Assembly: GCA_930972465.1 (NCBI GenBank)
Contig: CAKNHF010000002.1
Coordinates: 62,001-126,000, forward strand
Direction of reading: 5' to 3'
Source of the DNA: an uncultured Lachnospiraceae bacterium
Lineage (GTDB): Bacteria > Bacillota > Clostridia > Lachnospirales > Lachnospiraceae
DNA: 64,000 nt
The notes beneath the pieces are model-generated. The model was not told the DNA's origin. It did no database searches and saw only the letters and a program-made list of their open reading frames with translations. The first letter of the stretch is position 1; each line of letters starts with the position of its first letter. A program made the translations under genes and the position numbers. Shown one piece after another: positions 44,996 to 54,240 of the stretch.

Positions 44996-47900
44996 TTAAA
45001 ATCTCTTTCTCATTCTCGCTGCAGCTGACACAGCTGCCACAACGCATATCGCCATTAAAGAAATCCAGAATACAGGATGTACTCCCTCATCCCCTGTCTT
45101 TACGGTCTTCTGGGATGCCTCATCTGAAGACTGCAGACTCTTATCCGCCGTATTCACCTTATCTCCTTTTTGTATCTGGCTTCCGCCCGTGTTTCTGTCC
45201 GGATCGGAATTGGAATCTGATGGATTCATACCCGGTTCTTTGCCAGGATCAGACGGCTCGGTCCCCGGCTCATTTCCCGGTTCAGACGGCTCGGTCCCCG
45301 GCTCATTTCCCGGCTCGGACGGCTCGGTCCCCGGCTCATTTCCCGGTTCAGACGGCTCGGTCCCCGGCTCATTTCCCGGTTCAGACGGATCTGTCCCCGG
45401 TTCTTCCGCTGTCTCTACCTGTACGTCAACACTCTTCTGCGCCGCTGTAAACACCTTGGAAATTCCATCGATAACGATATTTCCTTTCACTGTATAAGTA
45501 ACGTACGCTGTTCCTGCACCTATTGCCGACACAGTTCCGTTTTCGTCAACAGTGACAACACTCCCGTCGCTGGTCTCATAAGTCCCGGTATCCTGAAGTG
45601 TCACTGAATCCGGAATGCTCTGCACTTTAATCTGTGTATCCAGAGCTGCGCTTTCACCCGTTTTCAGATTCACTTCCTCATCCATTCCCTCAACAGACAC
45701 CTGTACCGCTTCTTCTTTCCGGGCGCCGCATGCGCATGTATATGTAACAGAAGCATTCTGCCCTTCTGATGCATCTGTGACAGCCGAAGCTGTATAGACA
45801 CACGGCACGGCATCTTCCAGCTTCACGCCGCAGTCGCCGCATACGATCTGATGGGTCCCGTCGCCGTTGTCAACATGAGCCGAGCTTTCGTGAGAAACCA
45901 GACGCATACTGTCAACAGCTCCCCATCCTCCTGCAAGAATATCTACCGACCCCTGCAGTTTCACTGTTGTCTGCGCCTCAAGATAAAATGTTACCGACGG
46001 CGTCAGCCATTCAGCTGTATTGTTTGTCCATCCCGTAAGCTCTGTCGGATCTCCGGCAAAAAGCACCTGCTCCTCCTCATCCAGAATATTCAGAGTTACC
46101 TGGTCACCCGTCTCGCCCATGGCTGCAGCACTGAATGTATACCAGCCCGGTTCAAGGGCCAGCGGCACATTATATATAAATGATCCGGATCCGCCTTCAG
46201 CCTGATACCAGTGTGCACTGTAAGCTCCCTCGTAGACATTCTCAGCGTTCGGTATTGTAATATTGCTGACTGTGAAATCGCTTCCGTTTTCAAATCCCGC
46301 TGCATCCGCATCCGTAATCAGGTTTGTCTCTTCCTTTCCTTTTACGGTCAGCGTAAATGTGGTCTCTGCCTCAGTGAATCCTTCATAACTGCCTGCCGTC
46401 ACCTCTTTTGAAAAGGTAACGGTTCCTCTTACCACATAAGTTCCCGGGAGTGACGTATTTACAGCCGCTGCATCCTCTTCATTCCAGACTACATTTTCGG
46501 CCACTGTCGTCCCGTCACTGTAAGAAACATTGACTGTATCCGGCAGAGTGTAGCTTCCGTTTTTCTCAATCGTCTCTGAAACAGTCTCTATACTCTCTGC
46601 CGAAATCTTATCAGATACAGCGCCGGTCTTTACATAATCCCAGACATGGAGACTTGCAAGAGCCGCTCCGTCAGCGTCAAACATGGCCTGATTATCTACA
46701 GCCGAACCACCGTACCATACGCCTGCATCATCCGGATCATACTCACCGGAATAACTGGATGCCCATCCGGAACCATATGTCTCCCACAGATTTTTATTTT
46801 CTTCTACCCTGGCATCATAGGCATCACCTTCCAGCCCGGTGGTATCCCCCACTGTGATCCACGCCGGCTCCCAGTAATACACTCCGAGACCTCCGGCCTC
46901 GCTGACCGCGGCTATGATATCCCGGATACAGTCCGCCTGTCCCTGCTCACTGAACTCGTAGGAAGTCACATTGTCATTCTGCCCCACACGTACTGTATTA
47001 TCATGTCCGTCCGTATCATTCAGCGTATAGGCATAGCTCGTCTCTGCTACCATCACATCTTTTCCGTACTCTTCACGCACCGTCTGGAACTGGCTCTTCA
47101 GATTCTCCAGAGTGCCGTGCCAGTACGGATAATAGGACGTTGCCAGGATATCGTAATCCACATTATTATTCTGAAGACGTTCCGCCCAGTTGACAAGCTG
47201 ATTGGTTCTCTCTGGATTTGTAAAATGGATCACGATCCTGATGTTTTTATCAAAATCTCTGATTGCTTTCGCTCCGGCGTTAAACAGAGTGCACATGTCT
47301 GCATAGTTCGTTCCTGTCTCACCGACAAAACTGTTGGTTGTCTCGTTTCCTACCTGCACCATATCGATTTCAGCTCCGGTAGCCGCAATCTTTTCAAGCG
47401 AATCCGTTGTAAATGTGCGGATCGCCTCTTCTTTCTCTTCCAGGCCGTAATCTTCCCATGCTTTGGGAGGCTGCTGTTTACTCGGATCTGCCCAGAAATC
47501 GGAATAATGGAAATCAACAAGCATCTTCAGACCTGCATCCGCACAGCCTTCCGCAATCTTTACCGCTGTTTCCACGTCATTATCACCGCCGCCGTATCCG
47601 TTTCCTTCACTGTCATATGGATCATTCCACACACGCACACGAATATTGGTAATCCCGCAGTCGTCTTTAAGGAATTTACAGAAATCAGATATATTATCGA
47701 TCACATTTCCATCGAAATCCCGATATGTCACTCCGCTGTTGAATTCCGAAATCACAGAAGAGATGTCCAGTCCCATAATGAAATCTTCACTGAGATCCTC
47801 TACCTTTTTTACATTGATATCTCCCTGTACATACCCCTCCGTATCATCTTCCCCGGGATCCGGAGTCTCAGCTTCAGTTACTGCAAAAGGAATCATCGCT

Positions 47901-48307
47901 CTGGTCAGTTCATTGCCGTCCGCCTCCAGCTGAGCCACGATATAATAGTTCCCGACACTCGGAAGAGTCATATCCACCTCGAAAACCTGTCCGCTGTTGT
48001 CGCTGAGCACCGAATCAATCAGACCATCTTCATATCCGACTGTCCACTGATCCGGCCACCACCACAGGTCAACACCTTCTGCCCCAAGATCAGTAATCTC
48101 TGTATCCCCTTTGAATACTTTTGCCGTAAGGTGAACCGTGTCTCCTGCTTTCGGGGAAGTATTGTCCGCCGTAACTTCAATACGGTACACATCCGCTCCG
48201 TCCGCTTCTTCTGCCATCACGGTAAATGCTGTCATACTCCAGATCATACACAGTGAAAGCAAAAGTGCCAGTGCTCTCCCCCATGGATGAGTTTTCTTAC
48301 CACCCAT
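44996..48307 (-). CDS. Cell-surface GH53 endo-beta-1,4-galactanase
   Basis: This 1103-residue exported enzyme cuts beta-1,4-galactan side chains of pectin. It has a signal peptide (MGGKKTHPWGRALALLLSLC... to VMAEEA), an N-terminal Ig-like domain, a GH53 domain at about 175-530 with the acid/base Glu in MVQVGNET (E322) and the nucleophile Glu in VMVAETSYA (E422), an Ig-like domain (SYTLPDTVNVSYSDG), a carbohydrate-binding-like module, a cysteine-pair region (CGDCG, CACGA) and another Ig-like domain. A proline-rich 11-residue repeat and a hydrophobic tail with KTGDEG, a membrane span and RMRKRF follow. That tail resembles sortase signals with KTGD in place of LPXTG. The start at 48307 is preferred to 48328 because AAGGAG lies at the right distance. 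No galactan transporter is adjacent. Confidence 0.9.
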   Translation of the reverse strand: MGGKKTHPWGRALALLLSLCMIWSMTAFTVMAEEADGADVYRIEVTADNTSPKAGDTVHLTAKVFKGDTEITDLGAEGVDLWWWPDQWTVGYEDGLIDSVLSDNSGQVFEVDMTLPSVGNYYIVAQLEADGNELTRAMIPFAVTEAETPDPGEDDTEGYVQGDINVKKVEDLSEDFIMGLDISSVISEFNSGVTYRDFDGNVIDNISDFCKFLKDDCGITNIRVRVWNDPYDSEGNGYGGGDNDVETAVKIAEGCADAGLKMLVDFHYSDFWADPSKQQPPKAWEDYGLEEKEEAIRTFTTDSLEKIAATGAEIDMVQVGNETTNSFVGETGTNYADMCTLFNAGAKAIRDFDKNIRIVIHFTNPERTNQLVNWAERLQNNNVDYDILATSYYPYWHGTLENLKSQFQTVREEYGKDVMVAETSYAYTLNDTDGHDNTVRVGQNDNVTSYEFSEQGQADCIRDIIAAVSEAGGLGVYYWEPAWITVGDTTGLEGDAYDARVEENKNLWETYGSGWASSYSGEYDPDDAGVWYGGSAVDNQAMFDADGAALASLHVWDYVKTGAVSDKISAESIETVSETIEKNGSYTLPDTVNVSYSDGTTVAENVVWNEEDAAAVNTSLPGTYVVRGTVTFSKEVTAGSYEGFTEAETTFTLTVKGKEETNLITDADAAGFENGSDFTVSNITIPNAENVYEGAYSAHWYQAEGGSGSFIYNVPLALEPGWYTFSAAAMGETGDQVTLNILDEEEQVLFAGDPTELTGWTNNTAEWLTPSVTFYLEAQTTVKLQGSVDILAGGWGAVDSMRLVSHESSAHVDNGDGTHQIVCGDCGVKLEDAVPCVYTASAVTDASEGQNASVTYTCACGARKEEAVQVSVEGMDEEVNLKTGESAALDTQIKVQSIPDSVTLQDTGTYETSDGSVVTVDENGTVSAIGAGTAYVTYTVKGNIVIDGISKVFTAAQKSVDVQVETAEEPGTDPSEPGNEPGTEPSEPGNEPGTEPSEPGNEPGTEPSEPGNEPGTEPSDPGKEPGMNPSDSNSDPDRNTGGSQIQKGDKVNTADKSLQSSDEASQKTVKTGDEGVHPVFWISLMAICVVAAVSAAARMRKRF
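45231..45400 (-). repeat. 33-bp tandem repeat encoding the wall spacer
   Basis: About four to five copies of a 33-base unit encode EPGTEPSEPGN. The copies are nearly identical in DNA, differing by a handful of bases, as expected of a repeat that still changes length. The resulting proline-glutamate-rich rod would lift the catalytic domain from the cell wall. Confidence 0.85.
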
Positions 48308-48336
48308 TCCTATCATCTCCTTTTTCATAAAATCTC

Positions 48337-48499
48337 TTGCGCTTTCGGATAACTAAATTGCGCAGCACTCTTATTAAAGTATAGGTTCACCAAAAAATAT
48401 AAGCAAACATTTTTTACATTTTCTACGTATTTCCTAATATTTCTCTTCATCTTTTGTGCATTAACTATACTCATTGCGCAAACACATAATATTTTGCGC
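48337..48499. promoter_or_regulatory. Galactanase promoter region with four TTGCGC boxes
   Basis: TTGCGC occurs at 48337-48342, 48358-48363, 48474-48479 and 48494-48499, in the pairs 21 and 20 bases apart. Between the pairs is the minus-strand promoter TTGCTT (48406-48401) and TATACT (48383-48378) with a 17-base spacer. The pattern suggests direct-repeat half-sites for a dimeric regulator; the factor is not in the window. This stretch (48308-48590) contains no gene. Confidence 0.5.
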
Positions 48500-48590
48500 T
48501 AAAACAACTTCTCATTTAATGCCCTGTCAGGCTCTCCCCTTGCAGCTCGTTTCCGCTCCGCTTCACCTCGCTCACGGGCTGCGCCCTATA

Positions 48591-48651
48591 CAAAGAAAAG
48601 AAGTGCCCACTCATTCATGCAAGCATGATGAGTGAACACTTCTTTTCTTTG
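48591..48651 (-). terminator. Terminator of the NSS transporter gene
   Basis: Arms CAAAGAAAAGAAGTG (48591-48605) and CACTTCTTTTCTTTG (48637-48651) are exactly complementary over 15 bases, with an inner ACTCAT stem, on the minus strand after the gene at 48666. Confidence 0.8.
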
Positions 48652-48665
48652 TGCATGGCTTGAGC

Positions 48666-50036
48666 CTAACCTGCAAATTTACTCCAATACCCCTGTACGA
48701 ACAGGAAGATTACAATCAGAGGGATGACATAAGTTACATAAGGTCTTACCCATTTTGGAAATCTGGGTCCTTCTCCGGAATTTGCCTCTTTCAGGAAATT
48801 GTCCCATCCCCAGCCGTATCTGGTAGTACAGAAAAGCACATATAACAGACTTCCCAGCGGCAGGAGATTATTGCTCACAATAAAGTCTTCCAGGTCAAGA
48901 ATTGCCGACCCTTCACCAAAGGGCTGGAACCCGCTCAGCACATTATAGCCGAGCACACAGGGCATAGAGAGCAGCAGAATTGCCACAAGGTTAATTGCCA
49001 CTGCCTTCTTCCTGGAACATCCGGTAAGATCCATTGCAAATGCGATAATATTCTCAAACACGGCAATGATCGTGGACGCTGACGCAAAAAACATACACAG
49101 GAAGAAAATCGCTCCCCAGAGTCTTCCGCCTGCCATGGAATTAAAAATGTTGGGCAGGGTGATGAAGATCAGGTTCGGTCCGCTGTCCGGATTCACACCG
49201 AACGCAAAACTTGCCGGGAAAATGATCAGGCCTGAAATCAGGGCGACACTCGTATCGAGTACAGTAATCGCTATCGCTTCACCTGCAAGCCTCCTCTTTT
49301 TATCTATATAGCTGCCGAAGATGGCCATAGCACCGATTCCCAGGCTCAGAGTAAAGAATGACTGATTCATGGCCGCAGATACAACTTCAAGAATCCCCGC
49401 GTCTTTCATTTTGTTAAAGTCCGGCAAAAGATAAAATCGCAGGCCTTCTCCCGCGCCCGGCAGTAAAATCGAGCGGATCGCAAGGATGATCAGAAGAACG
49501 AAAAGGAGTACCATCATAATCTTGGTAATCCCCTCAACACCTTTCTGAAGTCCAAGGTTCACAATCCCGAAACACAGAATCACAACAACAGCCATACACA
49601 CTGTCATAAGAACCGGCTGTCCCATCAGCTTGCCGAATTCCCCTTCGATCTGCGTCGCATTCATCCCCACAAAACTTCCCGCTGCCATTTTATACAGATA
49701 AATCAGGAGCCAGCCTCCGATTGTTGTATAAAACATCATCAGCAGATAATTTCCGGCAATACCGAACCATTTATACCAGTGCCATTTTGTTCCCAGTGGT
49801 TCCAGTCTTTCAAAGGCCCTTGCAATACTGCAGCCGGAGCCACGTCCGATTGAAAATTCCATTACCATGATAGGCAGCCCCAACAGCACAAGACACAGCA
49901 GATAGATAAGTACAAATGCAGCTCCGCCGTACTGCCCTGTGATATAAGGAAATCTCCAGACATTCCCCAATCCGATCGCACATCCCGCCGAGATCAGTAT
50001 GAATCCCAGTCGGGAAGCGAAACTCTCTCTTTTCAT
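48666..50036 (-). CDS. Sodium-dependent neurotransmitter-symporter family transporter
   Basis: This 456-residue protein has about eleven to twelve membrane helices. The first helix has the NSS sodium site GFILISAGCAIGLGNVWRFPY (residues 11-31, seen in pieces as SAGCAIGLGNVWRFP). ESFASRLGFI starts the protein after MKR. It imports an amino acid, possibly an aromatic or branched-chain one, with sodium. The length is normal for bacterial NSS members such as MhsT and LeuT. The TetR regulator follows upstream on the same strand, 19 bases away, and probably controls it. Confidence 0.92.
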   Translation of the reverse strand: MKRESFASRLGFILISAGCAIGLGNVWRFPYITGQYGGAAFVLIYLLCLVLLGLPIMVMEFSIGRGSGCSIARAFERLEPLGTKWHWYKWFGIAGNYLLMMFYTTIGGWLLIYLYKMAAGSFVGMNATQIEGEFGKLMGQPVLMTVCMAVVVILCFGIVNLGLQKGVEGITKIMMVLLFVLLIILAIRSILLPGAGEGLRFYLLPDFNKMKDAGILEVVSAAMNQSFFTLSLGIGAMAIFGSYIDKKRRLAGEAIAITVLDTSVALISGLIIFPASFAFGVNPDSGPNLIFITLPNIFNSMAGGRLWGAIFFLCMFFASASTIIAVFENIIAFAMDLTGCSRKKAVAINLVAILLLSMPCVLGYNVLSGFQPFGEGSAILDLEDFIVSNNLLPLGSLLYVLFCTTRYGWGWDNFLKEANSGEGPRFPKWVRPYVTYVIPLIVIFLFVQGYWSKFAG

Positions 50037-50054
50037 TTGATTTGTCCTCTCTTC

Positions 50055-50663
50055 CTATAAGTCATCTTTATTCTCCGAAGGCTCTTCCGCCGTTTCATAA
50101 AAAGCCTTCATCGAACTCACAACCATTTGAAATGTCAGCCTTGCCGCATATTCCGGACTTTTATCCGCCCCTTCTTCCAGCCAGGTCTTGACAAATCCCA
50201 GGCATCCGTTCAGACAGAACGAATAAAAATATTTCATTTCTTCAAGCTTCTCGGGAAACATCTCGGCAAGTAAATCGCGGCTGTTTTCCTCAAGAAGCTG
50301 TTCAATCCTTCTGATGAATCCGATATCTCCATGAGGCCCCACCAAAGCACAGCCGATTTCCCTGTTCGCCGCTAGCACCTGAAAAATATCCTGGATAAAA
50401 TACAGTGTCGTATTTTCCTGGATATCAATGGGATGCTCTCTGATTGCTCTCTTCATTTCCTCCATCATCCCGTCTTCGATCTCCCGAAGCAGACTTGGAA
50501 TATCCGAATAATGCAGGTAAAACGTGGATCTGTTGATGTCTACCTCATCCACAAGCTCCCTCACCGTGATCTCTCCGATGCTTTTCTCTTTCATCAGACG
50601 TGCCAGGCCCATACGAAGCTGGCTCTTTGTCTTTCTGACCCTCCGGTCCGTCTTCTTCTGCAT
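50055..50663 (-). CDS. TetR-family transcriptional regulator
   Basis: This 202-residue protein has an N-terminal helix-turn-helix of TetR type (RKTKSQLRMGLARLMKEKSI, ITVRELVDEVDINRSTFYLHYSDIPSLL, seen in parts) and a variable C-terminal domain with FCLNGCLGFVKTWLEEG, which is like the TetR-C_7/AcrR-type of many Firmicutes. The start is taken at 50663 (MQKKTDRR) with GGGAGG nine bases before it. It is upstream of the NSS transporter on the same strand and may repress its own operon. The ligand is unknown. Confidence 0.88.
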   Translation of the reverse strand: MQKKTDRRVRKTKSQLRMGLARLMKEKSIGEITVRELVDEVDINRSTFYLHYSDIPSLLREIEDGMMEEMKRAIREHPIDIQENTTLYFIQDIFQVLAANREIGCALVGPHGDIGFIRRIEQLLEENSRDLLAEMFPEKLEEMKYFYSFCLNGCLGFVKTWLEEGADKSPEYAARLTFQMVVSSMKAFYETAEEPSENKDDL

Positions 50664-50787
50664 TTCACATTTCCTCCCGAAAGCATGATAAAGCGTAAAC
50701 GCCGCTGTTTTCAAACGGTCTTTACTACTATAATACTTTTTTTGCGGAAATTCAACACTGCATCTATTAATAGATTTTTTCGACTTA

Positions 50788-51186
50788 TTATGCCTTTTTA
50801 TATCCTGTTGTATTCACGATTGCCGCAATATTGCCAAGCTCATCGCGAACCTCTATCCGATAATAGCTCGTGGTTCTCCCGTTTTTTATACAGAAAGCCT
50901 CCGCTTCCAGCCTGTCGCCTTTCGCTGCTCCCAGATATGCGATCTCGGAGTTTAACGACACCGTGCCGATTGCCTGCCAGTTTGCCGCAACCGCAAAGGC
51001 AAAATCCGCCAGGGTAAAATAAACGCCTCCCATAACCGATCCCATGGCATTCCTGTGCCTGTCCTCCACTTTAAGAACACATTTTGCATAGTGATCAGAG
51101 ACATCCTCTATGACCGCCCCGTTGTCTGTCGCAAATCTGTCCTTTTCAAAGAGCCTTACTGTTTCTTCTGAAGGTTTCATCTTCAT
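50788..51186 (-). CDS. PaaI-type hotdog thioesterase
   Basis: This 132-residue protein has a hotdog fold with the HRNAMGSVMGGVYFTLADFAFA motif (read in parts: RNAMGSVMGG and TLADFAFAVAAN) in which the active-site residues sit near the helix start. It probably hydrolyses an acyl-CoA such as a phenylacetyl- or hydroxyphenylacetyl-CoA, but this cannot be fixed. It reads in the same direction as the TetR gene with a 124-base gap. The start ATG at 51186 follows GGAGGG. Confidence 0.85.
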   Translation of the reverse strand: MKMKPSEETVRLFEKDRFATDNGAVIEDVSDHYAKCVLKVEDRHRNAMGSVMGGVYFTLADFAFAVAANWQAIGTVSLNSEIAYLGAAKGDRLEAEAFCIKNGRTTSYYRIEVRDELGNIAAIVNTTGYKKA

Positions 51187-51300
51187 TCCCTCCTGCCTCG
51201 ATATAATAAAAAAAGAGAGTTCTCCCTCTCGAAGAACTCCCCTGTATTATGCAGATCTTCTGCCTGCATCGCCACATCTGAAATGTGACAAATAAAAAGA

Positions 51301-51373
51301 AGCCGGAAATCAGACTTGAACTGACGACCCCTTCATTACGAGTGAAGTGCTCTACCGACTGAGCTATTCCGGC
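51301..51373 (-). tRNA. trnT: tRNA-Thr (anticodon CGT)
   Basis: A 73-base cloverleaf on the minus strand: acceptor arms GCCGGAA and TTCCGGC, D arm with AGCTCAGTCGGTAGAGC, anticodon stem CTTCA/TGAAG with loop CTCGTAA giving the anticodon CGT (ACG codon), and T arm with GTTCAAGTC. CCA is not encoded. Confidence 0.96.
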
Positions 51374-51470
51374 ATCTTGTCCGCCTCTTTCAGACGAACC
51401 TATGTTATTATATATCTTTTTCTGGTAAATTTCAACTGTTTTTTTCATTTTATTATTCGGTAATATCTGC

Positions 51471-51499
51471 TTGCAAATGGCAGATCGATATGATAGGAT
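51471..51499 (+). promoter_or_regulatory. Promoter of the glycine riboswitch and agcS
   Basis: TTGCAA (51471-51476) and the extended -10 TGATAGGAT (TAGGAT at 51494-51499) are separated by 17 bases. Confidence 0.7.
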
Positions 51500-51503
51500 A
51501 TAC

Positions 51504-51710
51504 TCGTTCGTCCGCAAAATACAGGACGAAACTCTGGAGAGTCTCTGAAAAACGGGCGCCGAAGGTGTAAGGACAGTTGATTTCTGTCCGATCTCTCAGG
51601 CAAAAGGACAGGGCATATCGGTTACACGGCAGGCAGGGTGCTGCTTCTGCATCCATATAATAACGCGTATATGTTCATTTTTAGAGACTGGACCATCTGG
51701 TACCGGTCTT
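51504..51710 (+). promoter_or_regulatory. Glycine riboswitch (single aptamer) with terminator
   Basis: The aptamer at about 51524-51612 shows the conserved glycine motif elements GGAGAG, CGGGCGCCGAAGG, ATCTCTCAGGCAAAAGGACAG. A preceding TTCGTCC/GGACGAA stem (51507-51513, 51524-51530) closes it. Downstream, a hairpin with AGACTGG/CCGGTCT arms (51685-51709) and a T-run forms the terminator. Only one complete aptamer is seen. It controls the Na+:alanine/glycine symporter gene. Confidence 0.92.
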
Positions 51711-51794
51711 TTTCTTTTTCTATGTAAAGTAAATATAGAATGAAAAAGAACGATGCGAAAAAGTTACAGAGGAAAATTGAGGAGGATTTTATTT

Positions 51795-53159
51795 ATGGAT
51801 GCTTTAACGCAGATTGTAACTCAGGCAAGCGACTTTTTATGGAATGTGATCCTTATCATCATTTTATGTGGTACAGGCATTTACTACACAATCCGTCTTA
51901 AATTCATACAGGTGAGAAAATTCCGGGAAGGCTGGCATCAGGTTTTCGGAAATTTCTCTCTGAAAGGCAAAAAAGAAAAAGACGGTGAAATGACTTCCTT
52001 CCAGTCCGTGGCAACTGCAATTGCGGCTCAGGTGGGGACCGGCAACCTTGCCGGTGCGGCGACTGCACTGATCGGGGGCGGCCCCGGAGCTATATTCTGG
52101 ATGTGGATGAGTGCATTCTTCGGAATGTCTACAATCTATGCCGAGGCAACTCTGGCTCAGCAATATAAGACCAAAAAAGACGGTGTTGTAACCGGAGGAC
52201 CGGTTTACTATATCCGTGCCGCCTTTACAGGAACTTTCGGAAGAATCCTTGCCGGGGTTTTCGCCGTGCTCATCATTATCGCGCTCGGCTTTACCGGCAA
52301 CATGGTACAGTCCAACTCCATCGGAAGCGCCTTCTATGAAGTATTCCGCTCAAGGGGGCTGGAAATTCCCCAGCTCGTATTCGGTCTGATTCTTGCAGCG
52401 ATCACGGCATTTATCTTTATCGGAGGCGTCAGCCGCCTCGCATCAGTCGTTGAAAAGCTCGTGCCTCTCATGGCCGGAATATATATCGTGGGCAGCCTTA
52501 TCCTCATTATCATGCATCTCGACGCTGTTCCGAACGCCTTCCGCATGATTTTTGTAGGAGCTTTTAACCCGGAAGCAGTTCTTGGAGCGGGAGCCGGAAT
52601 CGCAGTCAGAGAAGCGATCCGGTACGGCGTCGCAAGAGGACTTTTTTCCAACGAAGCCGGTATGGGTTCCACACCTCACGCTCACGCAAGAGCCAATGTA
52701 GAAAATCCCCACCGTCAGGGGCTGGCCGCAATGATCAGCGTATTTATCGACACCTTTATTGTTCTCAACCTGACGGTCTTTTCCATCCTGACCACAGGGG
52801 TTCTGGATAGCGGCAAAACCGGAACAGCTCTTACACAGCTTGCATTTTCCAGCAGTTTCGGAGGATTCGGAGATATCTTCGTGGCGATCTGCCTGTTCTT
52901 CTTCGCATTCTCGACAATCCTGGGATGGCACTTTTTCGGCCAGGTAAATGTAGAATATCTTTTCGGGCCAAAAGCGACAAAGTTTTACTCACTTTTCGTC
53001 ATCATCTTTGTCGTTGTCGGTTCCACACTGAAGGTAGATTTTGTATGGTCCCTCTCCGATTTCTTTAACGGACTGATGGTCATCCCCAATGCACTCGCTC
53101 TCTGGGCTCTCAGTGGGATTGTAATCAGTATCGCAAAAAAATACGGCGGACGCAAATAG
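51795..53159 (+). CDS. Sodium:alanine/glycine symporter (AgcS family)
   Basis: This 454-residue protein has about ten to eleven membrane helices with the family landmarks AIAAQVGTGNLAGAATALIGGGPGAIFWMW (in pieces), GGPVYYIRAAF and LFSNEAGMGSTPHAHA. It imports alanine or glycine with sodium. The glycine riboswitch in its leader suggests glycine as a physiological substrate. The start at 51795 (MDALTQIVTQ) has GGAGGA at ideal distance and is preferred to an in-frame ATG 14 codons upstream. Confidence 0.93.
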   Translation: MDALTQIVTQASDFLWNVILIIILCGTGIYYTIRLKFIQVRKFREGWHQVFGNFSLKGKKEKDGEMTSFQSVATAIAAQVGTGNLAGAATALIGGGPGAIFWMWMSAFFGMSTIYAEATLAQQYKTKKDGVVTGGPVYYIRAAFTGTFGRILAGVFAVLIIIALGFTGNMVQSNSIGSAFYEVFRSRGLEIPQLVFGLILAAITAFIFIGGVSRLASVVEKLVPLMAGIYIVGSLILIIMHLDAVPNAFRMIFVGAFNPEAVLGAGAGIAVREAIRYGVARGLFSNEAGMGSTPHAHARANVENPHRQGLAAMISVFIDTFIVLNLTVFSILTTGVLDSGKTGTALTQLAFSSSFGGFGDIFVAICLFFFAFSTILGWHFFGQVNVEYLFGPKATKFYSLFVIIFVVVGSTLKVDFVWSLSDFFNGLMVIPNALALWALSGIVISIAKKYGGRK

Positions 53160-53165
53160 TCTTTT

Positions 53166-53228
53166 ACAGCGCAGGGTGCCCGGATGAATTATTGTTCTGT
53201 AATTTCATCCGGGCGCCCTGCGCTGTTT
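53166..53228 (+). terminator. Terminator of agcS
   Basis: Long arms CAGCGCAGGGTGCCCGGATGAA and TTCATCCGGGCGCCCTGCGCTG (with one wobble pair) flank a 14-base loop and are followed by TTTTA. It also faces the convergent PHP gene. Confidence 0.85.
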
Positions 53229-53252
53229 TACTCTTTCTCCTTATGGCCGAAA

Positions 53253-54068
53253 TCAGGAATGATAATATAACTCAATCGGATCGATCGGATCAAAGGGGTG
53301 CTCTTCTTCCATTTTTTTATTTCTTCCTCTGCGTTTAATAAGCTCTCCGCTCTTATTGTATACCCAGAAGGAATAAACAAGCAGTTTGTTGACCTTACCT
53401 ATCTTTTCCTTTGTCGTTTTCTCATACAGAGTTCCCCCCGCTTTAAACGGAGTCTTCTTATGGATCAGAGAAATAAGTTCCGTCTCGCATGTCACCGGCT
53501 CCGGAAGTATCGTATATCCGCGGCCCACACAGTCCGGCTTATGTGCGTCACTCCCGCCGGTTGTAACTTTTCCGTATTTTTTCGCCAGCTTGATGGCACC
53601 TTCATTGGATTCGACCGATTCGCAGCTGTTGAATGCCTCTACAAAATCAAACCTTTTTACAATCTCGGGAGACTGATAAAATCTTCTGGCATTCGTAAAA
53701 CTCATATATTTCTCACCGCACGGATGAGCCGGTCCCAGCACCCCGCCGTTACGATGTACCAGATCAATCAGAAGCGCGAGAGGCATTCCTCTCATCTCCA
53801 GCAGCCTCATCTTGACTCCTTCCGGCATAATGACAAGAATGTGTCCCGCATCCCTTGTATCATATTCTATTCCCTTCAGCACAACAAAATCGGTATGTTT
53901 CTTTCCCTTAATATTATTCTTCCAGTAGCGATAGCCATTGTACGTGTCATGATCTGTTATGACCATCCCCTGGAACCCATGCTCTTTTAAAATAGAAATA
54001 TATTCATCCAGTCCGACTTTACTGTCAATGGAGCCTTCTTTTACATGGCAGTGCATATCAATCTTCAT
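53253..54068 (-). CDS. PHP-domain metal-dependent phosphoesterase
   Basis: This 271-residue protein has the polymerase-and-histidinol-phosphatase (PHP) motifs: MKIDMHCHVKEGS (H6, H8), VITDHDTYNGY (D and H), LKGIEYDTRD and the late GSDAHKPDCVG. Divalent metals at these histidines and aspartates catalyse hydrolysis of phosphate esters. Similar Clostridial proteins are annotated as PHP or YciV/TrpH-like phosphoesterases, whose substrates are 3',5'-nucleotides, but this is not certain. It ends convergent with agcS and starts divergent from the penicillin-binding protein gene. Confidence 0.87.
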   Translation of the reverse strand: MKIDMHCHVKEGSIDSKVGLDEYISILKEHGFQGMVITDHDTYNGYRYWKNNIKGKKHTDFVVLKGIEYDTRDAGHILVIMPEGVKMRLLEMRGMPLALLIDLVHRNGGVLGPAHPCGEKYMSFTNARRFYQSPEIVKRFDFVEAFNSCESVESNEGAIKLAKKYGKVTTGGSDAHKPDCVGRGYTILPEPVTCETELISLIHKKTPFKAGGTLYEKTTKEKIGKVNKLLVYSFWVYNKSGELIKRRGRNKKMEEEHPFDPIDPIELYYHS

Positions 54069-54240
54069 ACGCGAGCCCCCTTTTATTCTTATCTTTCGGT
54101 GCTTTTAAACTGATTCTGTTTCGTTTATTATACCTCTTTCATCGAACTGTGACAACATGAGGACACTTACTTTTCACTTTCCTTATTTCATGAGCCGTCA
54201 AGTTTCTTCAGGAAGCCGTGACTTTTGCTCTAAAATATTG

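Noticed and set aside
45231..45400. Possible CRISPR array
   Set aside because: The repeats are directly joined with no unique spacers and encode a proline-rich peptide repeat in the galactanase frame.
48501..48590. GC-rich stretch resembling vector or plasmid sequence
   Set aside because: It has no origin, repeat or gene feature and lies between a terminator and a promoter region; nothing specific can be said.
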